DNA from: an uncultured Nitrososphaerales archaeon
GTDB lineage: Archaea > Thermoproteota > Nitrososphaeria > Nitrososphaerales > JAAOZN01
Length of the DNA stretch: 9,351 bases
Reading direction: 5' to 3'
NCBI GenBank assembly: GCA_938029515.1
Contig: CALJAQ010000031.1
Coordinates: 1-9,351 of the forward strand
Shown: positions 1-7,270 of the stretch, piece after piece
Numbering within the stretch: the stretch's first letter is position 1
How the letters are laid out: each line of letters opens with the position of its first letter
Notes under the pieces: model-generated
Told to the model about the DNA's origin: nothing
The model's database searches: none
What the model saw: the letters and a program-made list of their open reading frames with translations, nothing else
Translations under genes and position numbers: made by a program

Positions 1-38
1 CTGTAAGCTGAGGGATAGGTCTAAATAGCGTGTGAGAG

Positions 39-1049
39 GTGGCTAAGACTGGGTTGAAGGAGCTAAAGGTTCTCCACATCGGGCTTGGCGACATAGGTTT
101 AGAGATAGCTAAACTTGCGTCAAAGAAGAGCGGTTTAAAGATAGTCGGCGCATGTGATCTGGTTAAGTATGTTGGCGAAGACTTTGGGGTAGTTTTGGGT
201 GGTAAAAAGATAGGTGTCAAGGTCTCTTCAGAATACCGCAGAGTGCTTAAAGGGGAGAAACCAGATCTCGTGCTCCACGCAACCTCCTCGTACCTGCAGG
301 ACGTTTATGAGCAGATAGTGGACTGTGTGAAAGAGGGGGCGAATTTTATCTCAACCTGCGAAGAACTCGCCTACCCATACTATAAGCACCCAACCCTCGC
401 GAAAAACTTAGATCATCTAGCTAAAGCGAGGAAGGTGCGTATATTAGGCACAGGAATAAACCCAGGGTTTTTGATGGATACACTGGTTTTACTCCTTACA
501 GCGGTCTGTCAAGAGATCCACAGTATAGTGGTGGAGCGTGTAATCAACGCTTCACATAGAAGGCAGGCCTTTCAGAGGAAGATCGGTGCCGGGTTGACTG
601 AAGATGAATTCGTCGCGAAGATAGCTGGTAAAGAGATTTCTGGACACGTCGGATTAGAGGAGTCTATAGCGTTGATAGGCGATTCGATAGGTTGGAGGGT
701 TGAACGCATAGAAGCTGAGCAGCCTAAACCCATAATAGCTTCTAAAGAGGTGAGCAGCCCCTACTACACCATACCAATGGGTAAAGTGGCTGGGCTTCAG
801 CAGACCGCAAGAGGTTTTGTAGAGGGAGAGGCGCGCATAACCCTTGCCTTCAAAGCGTATGTTGGGGCTGAGGAGGAGTATGATAGCATACATATAATAG
901 GCAACCCTGAAGTGCATCAGACCATCAAACCGGCTATACAAGGTGATAGGGCTACTGCAGCGGTGGTTGTCAACTCTATATGGCCGCTGATGAAGAGTAA
1001 GGCTGGGCTTAAAACTATGAGAGATCTTCAGACCCTCTCATTTAGGTAG
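39..1049 (+). CDS. DapB-like / 2,4-diaminopentanoate dehydrogenase-like NAD(P)-binding oxidoreductase
   Basis: Predicted cytosolic NAD(P)-dependent dehydrogenase of 336 residues. The N-terminal Rossmann fold shows GLGDIG at residues 15-20, followed by a strand ending in the acidic D40. Further family-like blocks are HATSS (80-84), STCEEL (105-110), GTGINPGF (137-144) and a C-terminal GDRAT (302-306) leading to GLKTMRDL (323-330). These blocks fit proteins annotated as dihydrodipicolinate reductase N-terminal-domain or 2,4-diaminopentanoate dehydrogenase. DapB itself is shorter (about 250-270 residues), so lysine biosynthesis is unlikely. The substrate cannot be read from sequence. The start is uncertain: GTG at 39 gives the longest product, but TTG at 54 (residue 6) lies 11 bases after a Shine-Dalgarno-like GAGGTGG (36-42) and keeps the whole Rossmann strand. 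cofE begins two bases after the TAG stop, so the two genes are probably co-transcribed. Confidence 0.85.
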   Translation: MAKTGLKELKVLHIGLGDIGLEIAKLASKKSGLKIVGACDLVKYVGEDFGVVLGGKKIGVKVSSEYRRVLKGEKPDLVLHATSSYLQDVYEQIVDCVKEGANFISTCEELAYPYYKHPTLAKNLDHLAKARKVRILGTGINPGFLMDTLVLLLTAVCQEIHSIVVERVINASHRRQAFQRKIGAGLTEDEFVAKIAGKEISGHVGLEESIALIGDSIGWRVERIEAEQPKPIIASKEVSSPYYTIPMGKVAGLQQTARGFVEGEARITLAFKAYVGAEEEYDSIHIIGNPEVHQTIKPAIQGDRATAAVVVNSIWPLMKSKAGLKTMRDLQTLSFR

Positions 1050-1051
1050 AG

Positions 1052-1798
1052 TTGACCCTCTCTATCTACCCTGTATCTGGTATAGGTGAGGTTGAAAAAG
1101 GGGTTAGGCTTGGAGAGGTTATTGTTGAAGCTCTATCTAAAATCGGTCTAACCCTATTGAAAGGAGACATCATTGTCGTCACCTCTAAGGCTGCCTCTAA
1201 GGCTGAGGGGAGGGTGGTAAAACTAAGTAATATCAACCCTTCAAAGAAGGCTTTTAGGCTCGCCAAGGCTCTTAATAAAGATCCTAGAGTTATGGAGTTA
1301 ATCTTAAATGAGAGTAGGAGGGTTTTGAGAGCTGAGAGGGGTATAATCATCACCCAGACTAAGCACGGTATAGTCTGCGCTAACTCTGGTGTAGATCAAT
1401 CTAATCTGCCTGCCGGTTACGCCGCTCTCTTACCAAAGGATCCAGACCGCTCTGCTGAGGTTATCGCTGAGCAGATCGCTGTGAAGAGTGGGGTTAGGCC
1501 TGCGGTCATCATAACAGACACATACGGTCGACCTTGGCGTAGAGGTCAGGTTCAGTTCGCTATAGGGGTTTATGGGCTTAGACCGATTTTAGACTACAGA
1601 GGTAAACCCGACATGTATGGTAGGGAGTTGAAGGTCACTGAGATAGCTGTTGCTGACGAAATCGCTTCAGCAGCAGAGCTGGTAATGGGTAAGACGAAGA
1701 AGTGCCCAGCAGCGCTTGTAAGAGGGTACGAATATGAGGAAGGGGCTGGTAAAGCTAAGGATATTATCAGACCGCTAAAAGAAGACTTATTTAAGTAA
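1052..1798 (+). CDS. cofE: Coenzyme F420-0:L-glutamate ligase
   Basis: CofE adds L-glutamate to F420-0 in a GTP- and divalent-metal-dependent reaction, building the gamma-linked glutamate tail of the deazaflavin cofactor F420 in the cytosol. The 248-residue length is normal for the stand-alone archaeal enzyme. Family blocks in order are VVTSKAASKAEGR (42-54), KHGIVCANSGVDQSN (104-118), IITDTYGRPWRRG (153-165), the AIG motif at 170-172, YGREL (189-193) and VADEIASAAELVMG (200-213). D115, D156 and T157 sit where the Archaeoglobus enzyme has metal-binding residues; this equivalence is from memory of that structure. The start is TTG at 1052, immediately after the preceding TAG. No good Shine-Dalgarno precedes it, so translation may be coupled to the upstream gene. 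The fused bacterial FbiB form is excluded because there is no nitroreductase domain. Its presence implies that the host makes F420. Confidence 0.95.
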   Translation: MTLSIYPVSGIGEVEKGVRLGEVIVEALSKIGLTLLKGDIIVVTSKAASKAEGRVVKLSNINPSKKAFRLAKALNKDPRVMELILNESRRVLRAERGIIITQTKHGIVCANSGVDQSNLPAGYAALLPKDPDRSAEVIAEQIAVKSGVRPAVIITDTYGRPWRRGQVQFAIGVYGLRPILDYRGKPDMYGRELKVTEIAVADEIASAAELVMGKTKKCPAALVRGYEYEEGAGKAKDIIRPLKEDLFK

Positions 1799-1924
1799 AT
1801 GCAAAGTAAATATGGAGAAACAAAATCATATTCAAAAGTCTCCTTTCACCTTCAACCTCTGTATGGGACTCTTTGTAGCCGCGTGGATCTGTTGCAGCAG
1901 AGCTCACCGTATGCTACGCCTAAT

Positions 1925-1932
1925 CTTATTAA
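1925..1932 (+). promoter_or_regulatory. Candidate TATA box for the helicase gene
   Basis: CTTATTAA is centred about 26 bases before the GTG start at 1955, the spacing expected for an archaeal promoter of a leaderless transcript. No Shine-Dalgarno precedes that GTG, which agrees. The rest of the 1799-1954 gap shows no convincing gene or RNA. The match to consensus is only moderate, so this is an inference from spacing and composition. Confidence 0.35.
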
Positions 1933-1954
1933 CCACGCTTAGAAAGATGTTAAT

Positions 1955-4525
1955 GTGCAAAGGTACCGTTGCCCAAGATGCAGATCTAAATTAGAGGTGA
2001 AACGAACATACGATGGAAGAGCATTATTCTACTGCTCAAAATGTGGGTTAAATCATCTACTCCGCACCAAAGAAGGAAGCGTGGATGAAGAATACTTACA
2101 GATGCTTCTAGCCTACGACACAGGCAAAATCGACCTAAATCAGCCGTTAGAAGAGACCTTAGAGCGTGAAGGCTTCATCCGTAGAAGAGAGGAGGTCGAG
2201 CAGATACTCAACGAAGCCAAAAGCAGAGGGTACACCACACCATCCGTCGTAGAAGAATCTCTAAAGTCAAACCAAGACTACCTAGTCTACTACAAACTTA
2301 TAGAAGAAGCTAAGCCGATCATAGGTAATGAGGCCTCTTCACTTAACCTACATCAACAGTTAATAGAGGCGTTAAACCAGGTGGGTATAAAAACGCTCTA
2401 CAAATTCCAAGAGGAAGCTATCACACACATAATTAGAGGCGAAGATGTAGTTATAGCGGCGCCAACTGGCAGCGGCAAAACAGAAGCCTTCACCATACCC
2501 ATACTGCATATGCTCTCAACTGATGGTGGCGAGCTAGGTGGCTTACGTGTCGAGCGGCCTAAGATCAGGGCGCTCTTCATCTACCCAACCAAGGCGCTTG
2601 CACGTGACCAGCTACCAAAGATCAAGAGGCTCGCTGAGGCGGTAGGTGTCAGAGTGGGCCTCTTCGACGGAGATACGCCGAAAAGAGAGAGGGAGCGGAT
2701 AATACAAGAGCCGCCGCATATAATCTTAACTAACTTCGACACCATACACCATCACCTACTACACAGAACAGCCTTCAGCAGACTGCTTCAGACAACAAAG
2801 ATGATAGTTGTTGATGAAGTCCACGTCTACACAGGCACCTTCGGCTCAAATATCCACTTCATAATAAAAAGACTCGAAAGAATAGCGAACAGGCTTCAGA
2901 TAATAGCGGCGTCAGCAACCATCGCCAACCCAGCAGAGTTCTGCGAAACCCTATTTAAAAGAAGGTTCAAAGCTGTAAAAGAAGAGAGAGGAAAGCGCGG
3001 CGTACTGCACTTCGCCATGCTCTTCCCAACACTAAGAAGCCACCGCGCGCTAGTAGTCGATACGATAAAAAGGCTCTTTAAAGCAGGGTACAAACCGCTA
3101 ATCTTCTCAAGATCACACATAAGCGCGGAGTTAAACGCATACTACGCCAAACGTGAGGGTGTAAACATCGCTGTGCATAGAGCAGGCCTGCCTGAAGAAT
3201 GGCGCAAGAAGGTTGAGGAAGACTTCAGGAAAGGCATCCTCAGAGCCATCTCAACCACACCCACACTCGAATTAGGTATAGACATAGGCTCAGTAGACGC
3301 AGTAGTCTCAGATCTTGTGCCCGTAAATAGGCTCATACAGAGGGCTGGAAGGGCTGGTAGAAGGGGGCAAGAATCTGTAATCTACCTTCTACTGAGAGAC
3401 AACGACCCCATAAGCCAATACTACCGAAACAACCCAGAACACTACTTCAGAGATGTAGAGCAGGCATACACAGACCCATACAACCCCACAGTCGCTGAAA
3501 AACAGATTCTAGCGGCAGCCTTAGATAAACCCATCAACATAAAAGAGTTTCAGGAATATAAGCAGATCGTAGAGGACTTAACTTTAAAAAAGCTGCTCTA
3601 CAGAGTTAAAGATGTATTCAAGCCAGACGCAGCTGCTGCCAGAAGAATCTTGGCAGCATATAACATAAGAGGGAGCGGGGAAAGCGTAGCAATCATCTTT
3701 AACAATAAAAAGATAGGTGAAAGAGCCTTACCTCAGGCGTTGGAAGAGCTTCACCCAGAAGCTGTGTATCTGCAAGCAGGTATAAGATACCGAAGTAAGG
3801 CGCTGAAGATAGATGGTGAAAGAAGCTACGCCGAACTAGAAACCCTACCCCAACACTACCCCTACTATACAAGGCCGCTGAAAGAAGATTGGCCACACAT
3901 CAAGCAAGTAATCGAATCAAAGCAGATCTACGGTATGGAGGTCAAAAGAGTCGAGTTGAAGGTGGAGAAGAAGGTAATAGGATACGTAAACGTGGAAATC
4001 AACAACCCATCGGCAAAAGGCAGACCGACTCTACTACAGCAACCAGTAACCTACACATTCAACACAAAAGGAATAGTCTTCAAAGCACCAACCCCAAATC
4101 AAACACTCAAACACTACCAAGATCAAATAGAGTATGCACTAATGAGTAGCTACCACGCTACTGAGCATCTACTGATAGAAGCAACCAACCCAATAACCGG
4201 AGGCGCAGCAGACGATATGGGAGGCATAAGCATAGGCACAACAGGACTAATCTTCATCTACGACGGAGCAGTAGGAGGAAACGGCGCCACAAAAGCACTC
4301 TATGACAGATTTGAAGAAGCCCACAGAAGCGCATTAGAAATAGTTGAAAGGTGCAGATGCACCTCAGAATCAGGCTGCCCAAGATGCACCTACTCATACA
4401 AATGCGGAAGCAATAACGAATTCCTACTCAAACGAGGCGCTATAGAAGTCCTAAGAAACATAAAAGAAGCGTCAAAAAAACCTATAGAAATTAAGCAAAT
4501 AGTTGTAGAAAAACCAATTGTGTAA
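1955..4525 (+). CDS. SftH/Hrq1/MrfA-like superfamily 2 DNA helicase with DUF1998-type C-terminus
   Basis: Predicted ATP-dependent 3'-5' DNA helicase or translocase of 856 residues. Family members (archaeal SftH, yeast Hrq1, Bacillus MrfA) act in DNA repair. Order of parts: zinc ribbon C6-x2-C9 and C27-x2-C30; linker; Q-motif FQ (151-152); Walker A AAPTGSGKT (168-176); motif Ia PTKALARDQ (211-219); DEVH box (287-290); SAT (320-322); second RecA domain with LIFSRS (382-387), TLELGIDIG (437-445) and the arginine-finger motif QRAGRAGRR (462-470). The DUF1998-like end has NPITGGAADDMGG (745-757) and a cysteine cluster C800, C802, C808, C811, C817, probably binding zinc. The GTG start is the only possible one: an in-frame TAG lies at 1940, and the zinc ribbon begins at residue 6. 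The gene stands alone between cofE and livG. Its coding strand is strikingly rich in A and C. The DISARM protein DrmA also has DUF1998, but it is longer and no methylase is nearby. Confidence 0.93.
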   Translation: MQRYRCPRCRSKLEVKRTYDGRALFYCSKCGLNHLLRTKEGSVDEEYLQMLLAYDTGKIDLNQPLEETLEREGFIRRREEVEQILNEAKSRGYTTPSVVEESLKSNQDYLVYYKLIEEAKPIIGNEASSLNLHQQLIEALNQVGIKTLYKFQEEAITHIIRGEDVVIAAPTGSGKTEAFTIPILHMLSTDGGELGGLRVERPKIRALFIYPTKALARDQLPKIKRLAEAVGVRVGLFDGDTPKRERERIIQEPPHIILTNFDTIHHHLLHRTAFSRLLQTTKMIVVDEVHVYTGTFGSNIHFIIKRLERIANRLQIIAASATIANPAEFCETLFKRRFKAVKEERGKRGVLHFAMLFPTLRSHRALVVDTIKRLFKAGYKPLIFSRSHISAELNAYYAKREGVNIAVHRAGLPEEWRKKVEEDFRKGILRAISTTPTLELGIDIGSVDAVVSDLVPVNRLIQRAGRAGRRGQESVIYLLLRDNDPISQYYRNNPEHYFRDVEQAYTDPYNPTVAEKQILAAALDKPINIKEFQEYKQIVEDLTLKKLLYRVKDVFKPDAAAARRILAAYNIRGSGESVAIIFNNKKIGERALPQALEELHPEAVYLQAGIRYRSKALKIDGERSYAELETLPQHYPYYTRPLKEDWPHIKQVIESKQIYGMEVKRVELKVEKKVIGYVNVEINNPSAKGRPTLLQQPVTYTFNTKGIVFKAPTPNQTLKHYQDQIEYALMSSYHATEHLLIEATNPITGGAADDMGGISIGTTGLIFIYDGAVGGNGATKALYDRFEEAHRSALEIVERCRCTSESGCPRCTYSYKCGSNNEFLLKRGAIEVLRNIKEASKKPIEIKQIVVEKPIV

Positions 4526-4534
4526 AATGACGCA

Positions 4535-4547
4535 ATAAACTTATATC
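4535..4547 (+). promoter_or_regulatory. Probable archaeal promoter (BRE plus TATA box) of livGF
   Basis: The 52-base gap between helicase and livG contains an A-rich, BRE-like AATAAAC followed by TTATAT at 4541-4546. This places transcription start near 4568-4572, a few bases before the livG ATG at 4578. The transcript would be leaderless or nearly so. This suggests that the ATPase genes have their own promoter and do not depend on read-through from the helicase gene. Confidence 0.6.
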
Positions 4548-4577
4548 ACATACAAAATCATCCAGTAAGGGCGTAGA

Positions 4578-5303
4578 ATGACGCTTCTACAACTTGAGAG
4601 AGTAACAAAACGCTTCGGAGGATTAATCGCAGTAAACGGACTGTCGTTCAAAATCGAAGAAAACGATATACTAGGGCTGATAGGGCCGAACGGAGCCGGA
4701 AAGACCACCGTCTTTAATCTAGTGACGGGCATACTAAAACCAGACTCAGGTAAAATCATATACAAAGGAGAAGATATAACAAAACATAAACCATACGAGA
4801 TCTGTAAAAAGGGGGTAGCACGCACACACCAGCTTAGCAAACCCTTCATAAACCAGACTGTATTACAAAACGCACTCGTCGGCAGATTCTTCGGCCACAT
4901 GAACAAGATAAGCGATGAGGAAGCGATCGAGGAAGTCTCATCGATTCTAAAACTCCTTAACCTATATGATAAACGGAGCGAATTAGTAAAAAACCTTAAC
5001 ATCCTCGAGCGTAAAACTGTAGAACTAGCCAGAGCGCTTGCAACAAAACCCTCCCTCCTCCTACTAGATGAACCAGCAGGTGGATTAAACCCATCCGAAC
5101 TATCACAATTTATAGATACGATAAAAGAGATAAGCCGAAGAAACATAACAATCTGCATAGTAGAGCACGTTATGAAAGTCATAACAGGACTCTGCAACCG
5201 AGTAGTAGTCATACACCACGGTGAGAAGATAGCTGAGGGGGCTCCAGTAGAGGTGGCAAGCGACCTAAACGTGATAAAAGCATACCTAGGAGAGGCGATC
5301 TAA
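4578..5303 (+). CDS. livG: HAAT-type ABC transporter ATP-binding protein LivG
   Basis: Cytosolic ATPase that would pair with LivF to power LivHM permeases. It has 241 residues, slightly short of the usual 250-260. It shows Walker A GPNGAGKT (36-43), Q-loop Q85 in the LivG-typical RTHQLSKPF, Walker B LLLLDEP (160-166) with catalytic E165, the D-loop GGLNP (168-172) and switch H197. The ABC signature is not canonical: where LivG usually has an LSYGQ-like motif, residues 140-144 read LNILE, followed by RKTVELARAL. Some HAAT ATPases have similar non-LSGGQ forms, so it may still be active. The start is ATG at 4578, just after a TATA-like box at 4541. The last base of its TAA stop is the first base of the livF ATG, so the two are tightly coupled. 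Its codon and base style resembles the upstream helicase more than livF. The substrate cannot be told from the ATPase. Confidence 0.93.
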   Translation: MTLLQLERVTKRFGGLIAVNGLSFKIEENDILGLIGPNGAGKTTVFNLVTGILKPDSGKIIYKGEDITKHKPYEICKKGVARTHQLSKPFINQTVLQNALVGRFFGHMNKISDEEAIEEVSSILKLLNLYDKRSELVKNLNILERKTVELARALATKPSLLLLDEPAGGLNPSELSQFIDTIKEISRRNITICIVEHVMKVITGLCNRVVVIHHGEKIAEGAPVEVASDLNVIKAYLGEAI

Positions 5304-6013
5304 TGCCACTTCTAACCGTAGAAGATCTTAGTGTCAAATACGGCGTAGCTCAGGTGCTTTGGAACGTCACTTTCAACATCGAAAAAGGGGAAATACTCTC
5401 ACTTATTGGGCCTAACGGAGCAGGAAAGAGTACATTATTAAAATCTATAGTCGGAATTGTCCCACATACAACAGGCAGAATTATGTTCGACTCTTCTAAC
5501 ATAGGAAAAGAATCTGTTAAGAAGAGGGTTGACTACGGTATCTGCTACGTGCCAGAGGGTAGAAGAATCTTTGCAGACATGACCGTGCTTGAAAATATTC
5601 AGCTAGGCGCTTTACCTAAGAGAGCTAGAGCCAATATGAAAGATAACTTAAAGACCGTCTTTGAGCTCTTCCCTATACTCAAAGAGAGAGCTACACAGCT
5701 TGCTGGAACCTTAAGCGGTGGCGAAAGGCAGATGCTTGCTATAGCGAGAGCCCTTATGTCAGAGCCTAAGCTGATGATGATAGATGAGCCTTCATTAGGT
5801 TTAGCCCCTAATATTGTGCTGCAAGTCTTCCAACTAATACAGGACATAAATAGGAAAGGTATGACAGTACTGCTGGTAGAGCAGAACGTTAGGCAGACAC
5901 TAAAGATGAGTGATAGAACTCTAATTCTAGAGAACGGCAGAATCGTAAAGTCAGGGCGTTCAGCAGAACTCATGTCAGATGAATATGTGATGCGAGTATA
6001 CTTAGGTGTGTAA
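5303..6013 (+). CDS. livF: HAAT-type ABC transporter ATP-binding protein LivF
   Basis: Second cytosolic ATPase of the same transporter, 236 residues, normal for LivF. It shows Walker A GPNGAGKS (36-43), the LivF hallmark VPEGRRIF (83-90), a canonical signature LSGGERQ (137-143) and Walker B MMIDEPSLGL (158-167) with E162. At the switch position it has Q194 in VEQN, the usual LivF replacement for histidine. The ATG at 5303 overlaps the livG stop by one base and is preceded by a strong Shine-Dalgarno AGGAGAGG at 5288-5295, seven bases away, so the start is firm. The TAA stop lies two bases from the stop of the small gene on the opposite strand. Its partner permeases are on the - strand from 6293 to 8179. 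Codon choice is less A/C-rich than in livG. Confidence 0.94.
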   Translation: MPLLTVEDLSVKYGVAQVLWNVTFNIEKGEILSLIGPNGAGKSTLLKSIVGIVPHTTGRIMFDSSNIGKESVKKRVDYGICYVPEGRRIFADMTVLENIQLGALPKRARANMKDNLKTVFELFPILKERATQLAGTLSGGERQMLAIARALMSEPKLMMIDEPSLGLAPNIVLQVFQLIQDINRKGMTVLLVEQNVRQTLKMSDRTLILENGRIVKSGRSAELMSDEYVMRVYLGV

Positions 6014-6015
6014 AT

Positions 6016-6246
6016 CTAGCCTCCTGCCTGACCAGTAAGGAGATGGAGCCCACCGTCTCCTTTTCTAACGTAGCCTATTGCCGGAAACCTGCCTTCACAT
6101 TTCTCGAACGCCTTTTTATAAGCTTCTTCAGCGGTCCCCCCTACGCCAACAACCTCTCTGCCTACAATGGCAACATACATCCCAGCATACTCCTTAAAGG
6201 CGTAGGGATTTCGACTCAACCAGTGATAATCTACTTCAATGCTCAT
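6016..6246 (-). CDS. Small DUF5678-like protein
   Basis: A 76-residue protein if translation starts at the ATG ending at 6246. An upstream ATG at 6270 would add eight residues. The sequence reads like DUF5678 proteins: an N-terminal WLSRNPYAFKEYAGMYVAIV block, then GREVVGVGGTAEEAYKKA, then a basic FPAIGYVRKG strand. The predicted fold is a small strand-helix-strand unit without signal peptide or membrane segment. The family's function is unknown to me. The shorter start is preferred: the DUF5678-like block begins there, and AAATAA on the - strand (6273-6278) is placed to give a leaderless transcript from it. AAGGTTG just before the upstream ATG keeps that start possible. The gene follows livM on the same strand, 46 bases downstream, so read-through is also possible. 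It meets livF tail to tail. A role with the transporter is inferred only from position. Confidence 0.75.
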   Translation of the reverse strand: MSIEVDYHWLSRNPYAFKEYAGMYVAIVGREVVGVGGTAEEAYKKAFEKCEGRFPAIGYVRKGDGGLHLLTGQAGG

Positions 6247-6292
6247 TTTAACAAAGTATTTAGCATACAACCTTATTTGCTTTACTAACCTT

Positions 6293-7270
6293 TCATTCAG
6301 GAGGCTTAAATATCTTCTTTAATACACCTAGCCTAACTATTCCTCCAGGCGCCAAGAGGCCCACAGTCAAGAGGAGAACACCATATGTGAAGAGGTGAAA
6401 GTATGCAATTTTGGTGTAAAGAGCCTCTTGAATGACAGTCAAGACCACTGCGCCGATAAGCGCACCTACATAGCTACCCATCCCGCCAAAGAGCGTCATA
6501 ACTACTGGCGCCAACGCGATCTCAAGCCCAAGCATACCAGTAGGATTAACAACACCTATCGCGTGGGCGAAGGCTGCTCCTGCATACCCAGCAAAGGCAG
6601 CGCTGATGACTAACGTTAACGTTTTCATTCGGTATGTGTTTATTCCGTATTCTAAAGCTACCTCTTCATCCTCCCTTATACTGAAGAGCGCTAGACCAAG
6701 CCTGCTTTTAGATACAAGGTAATTCACAACTATTGAAGCTAGAGCTGCTGGTAGCAGTAAGTAGTAAGCTTCAAGTGAAGACATCTCTCCGTGTCCAGGC
6801 AAGTGAAGCCCTTCTGGCCCTCCCGTGAAGCTGCGTAGGTTATTTGCTAAATAGTAGACCAGAAGCACTAACCCCAGCGATGCTACTGCGAAGTACGCAC
6901 CCCTTAATCTGAAATATGGTACACTTATGGCTGCTGCGAATGCTACTGCGGCTACAACTGCTGCTACTATTGCTACAGGCAAGGGTAAAGGATTCGTTAG
7001 AACCGGCGAATAACCTCCTCTGACACCACCTACCAGCACACCAAAGATATACGCGCCTAACCCAAAGAATGCGCCATGCCCAAGATTATAGTAGCCTGTG
7101 TACCCACTGAATATGTCGTAGCTTTCAGCTAAGATTATGTATGTGAAAAGGAAGACAAAGACCACTCTTAGATAAGGCGACATCACAGGCGCTAGCGCAG
7201 CAAATACAGCCAGCGTAACTATTAAAAGAAGTAATGCTTTTAACGAAACCTTCTTTTTCCTACCCACCAT
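6293..7270 (-). CDS. livM: HAAT-type ABC transporter permease LivM
   Basis: Integral membrane subunit of a branched-chain amino-acid/amide-type importer, 325 residues. It has a short basic N-terminus (RKKK at 4-7) and roughly eight to nine hydrophobic segments, near 11-30, 35-54, 62-82, 98-118, 124-142, 167-185, 216-238, 249-279 and 288-308. LivM hallmarks are GYTGYYNLGHGAFFGLGAY (56-74), TGGPEGL (149-155), the cytoplasmic coupling loop SRLGLALFSIREDEEVALEY (189-208) and FGGMGSYVGALIGA (261-274). The ATG at 7270 directly abuts the livH TAA stop with no base between, and a GAGGT Shine-Dalgarno lies 10 bases before it inside livH. The two permeases are therefore translationally coupled. Substrate specificity cannot be read from this subunit; HAAT systems also take up urea, amides and aromatic compounds. 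Confidence 0.94.
   Translation of the reverse strand: MVGRKKKVSLKALLLLIVTLAVFAALAPVMSPYLRVVFVFLFTYIILAESYDIFSGYTGYYNLGHGAFFGLGAYIFGVLVGGVRGGYSPVLTNPLPLPVAIVAAVVAAVAFAAAISVPYFRLRGAYFAVASLGLVLLVYYLANNLRSFTGGPEGLHLPGHGEMSSLEAYYLLLPAALASIVVNYLVSKSRLGLALFSIREDEEVALEYGINTYRMKTLTLVISAAFAGYAGAAFAHAIGVVNPTGMLGLEIALAPVVMTLFGGMGSYVGALIGAVVLTVIQEALYTKIAYFHLFTYGVLLLTVGLLAPGGIVRLGVLKKIFKPPE

Noticed and set aside
1799..1954. Possible structured RNA: short inverted repeats GGAGA/TCTCC (1814-1843) and GCGTGG/CCACGC (1881-1938)
   Set aside because: Stems of five to six bases with loops of 20-46 bases are expected by chance in a gap this size.
1812..1994. A 60-codon open frame in the cofE-helicase gap, with an A/T-rich box upstream
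   Set aside because: It overlaps the conserved zinc-ribbon start of the helicase in another frame, its product has no recognisable pattern, and the possible promoter box does not fit its start well.
1955..4525. Helicase as DrmA of a DISARM defence system
   Set aside because: It has a DUF1998-type end, but it is shorter than DrmA and no methylase, phospholipase-D-like or DrmB-type gene is nearby. It fits the SftH/Hrq1 repair helicases better.
4541..5212. A 223-codon open frame antisense to livG
   Set aside because: It mirrors livG, whose motifs are intact. The product is serine-rich shadow sequence without any domain, and its stop-free length follows from the A/C-rich coding strand of livG.
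6043..6288. An 81-codon + strand frame opposite the small gene
   Set aside because: The - strand product has a family-like pattern and a better-placed start; the + strand product shows none and would follow livF without a sensible signal.
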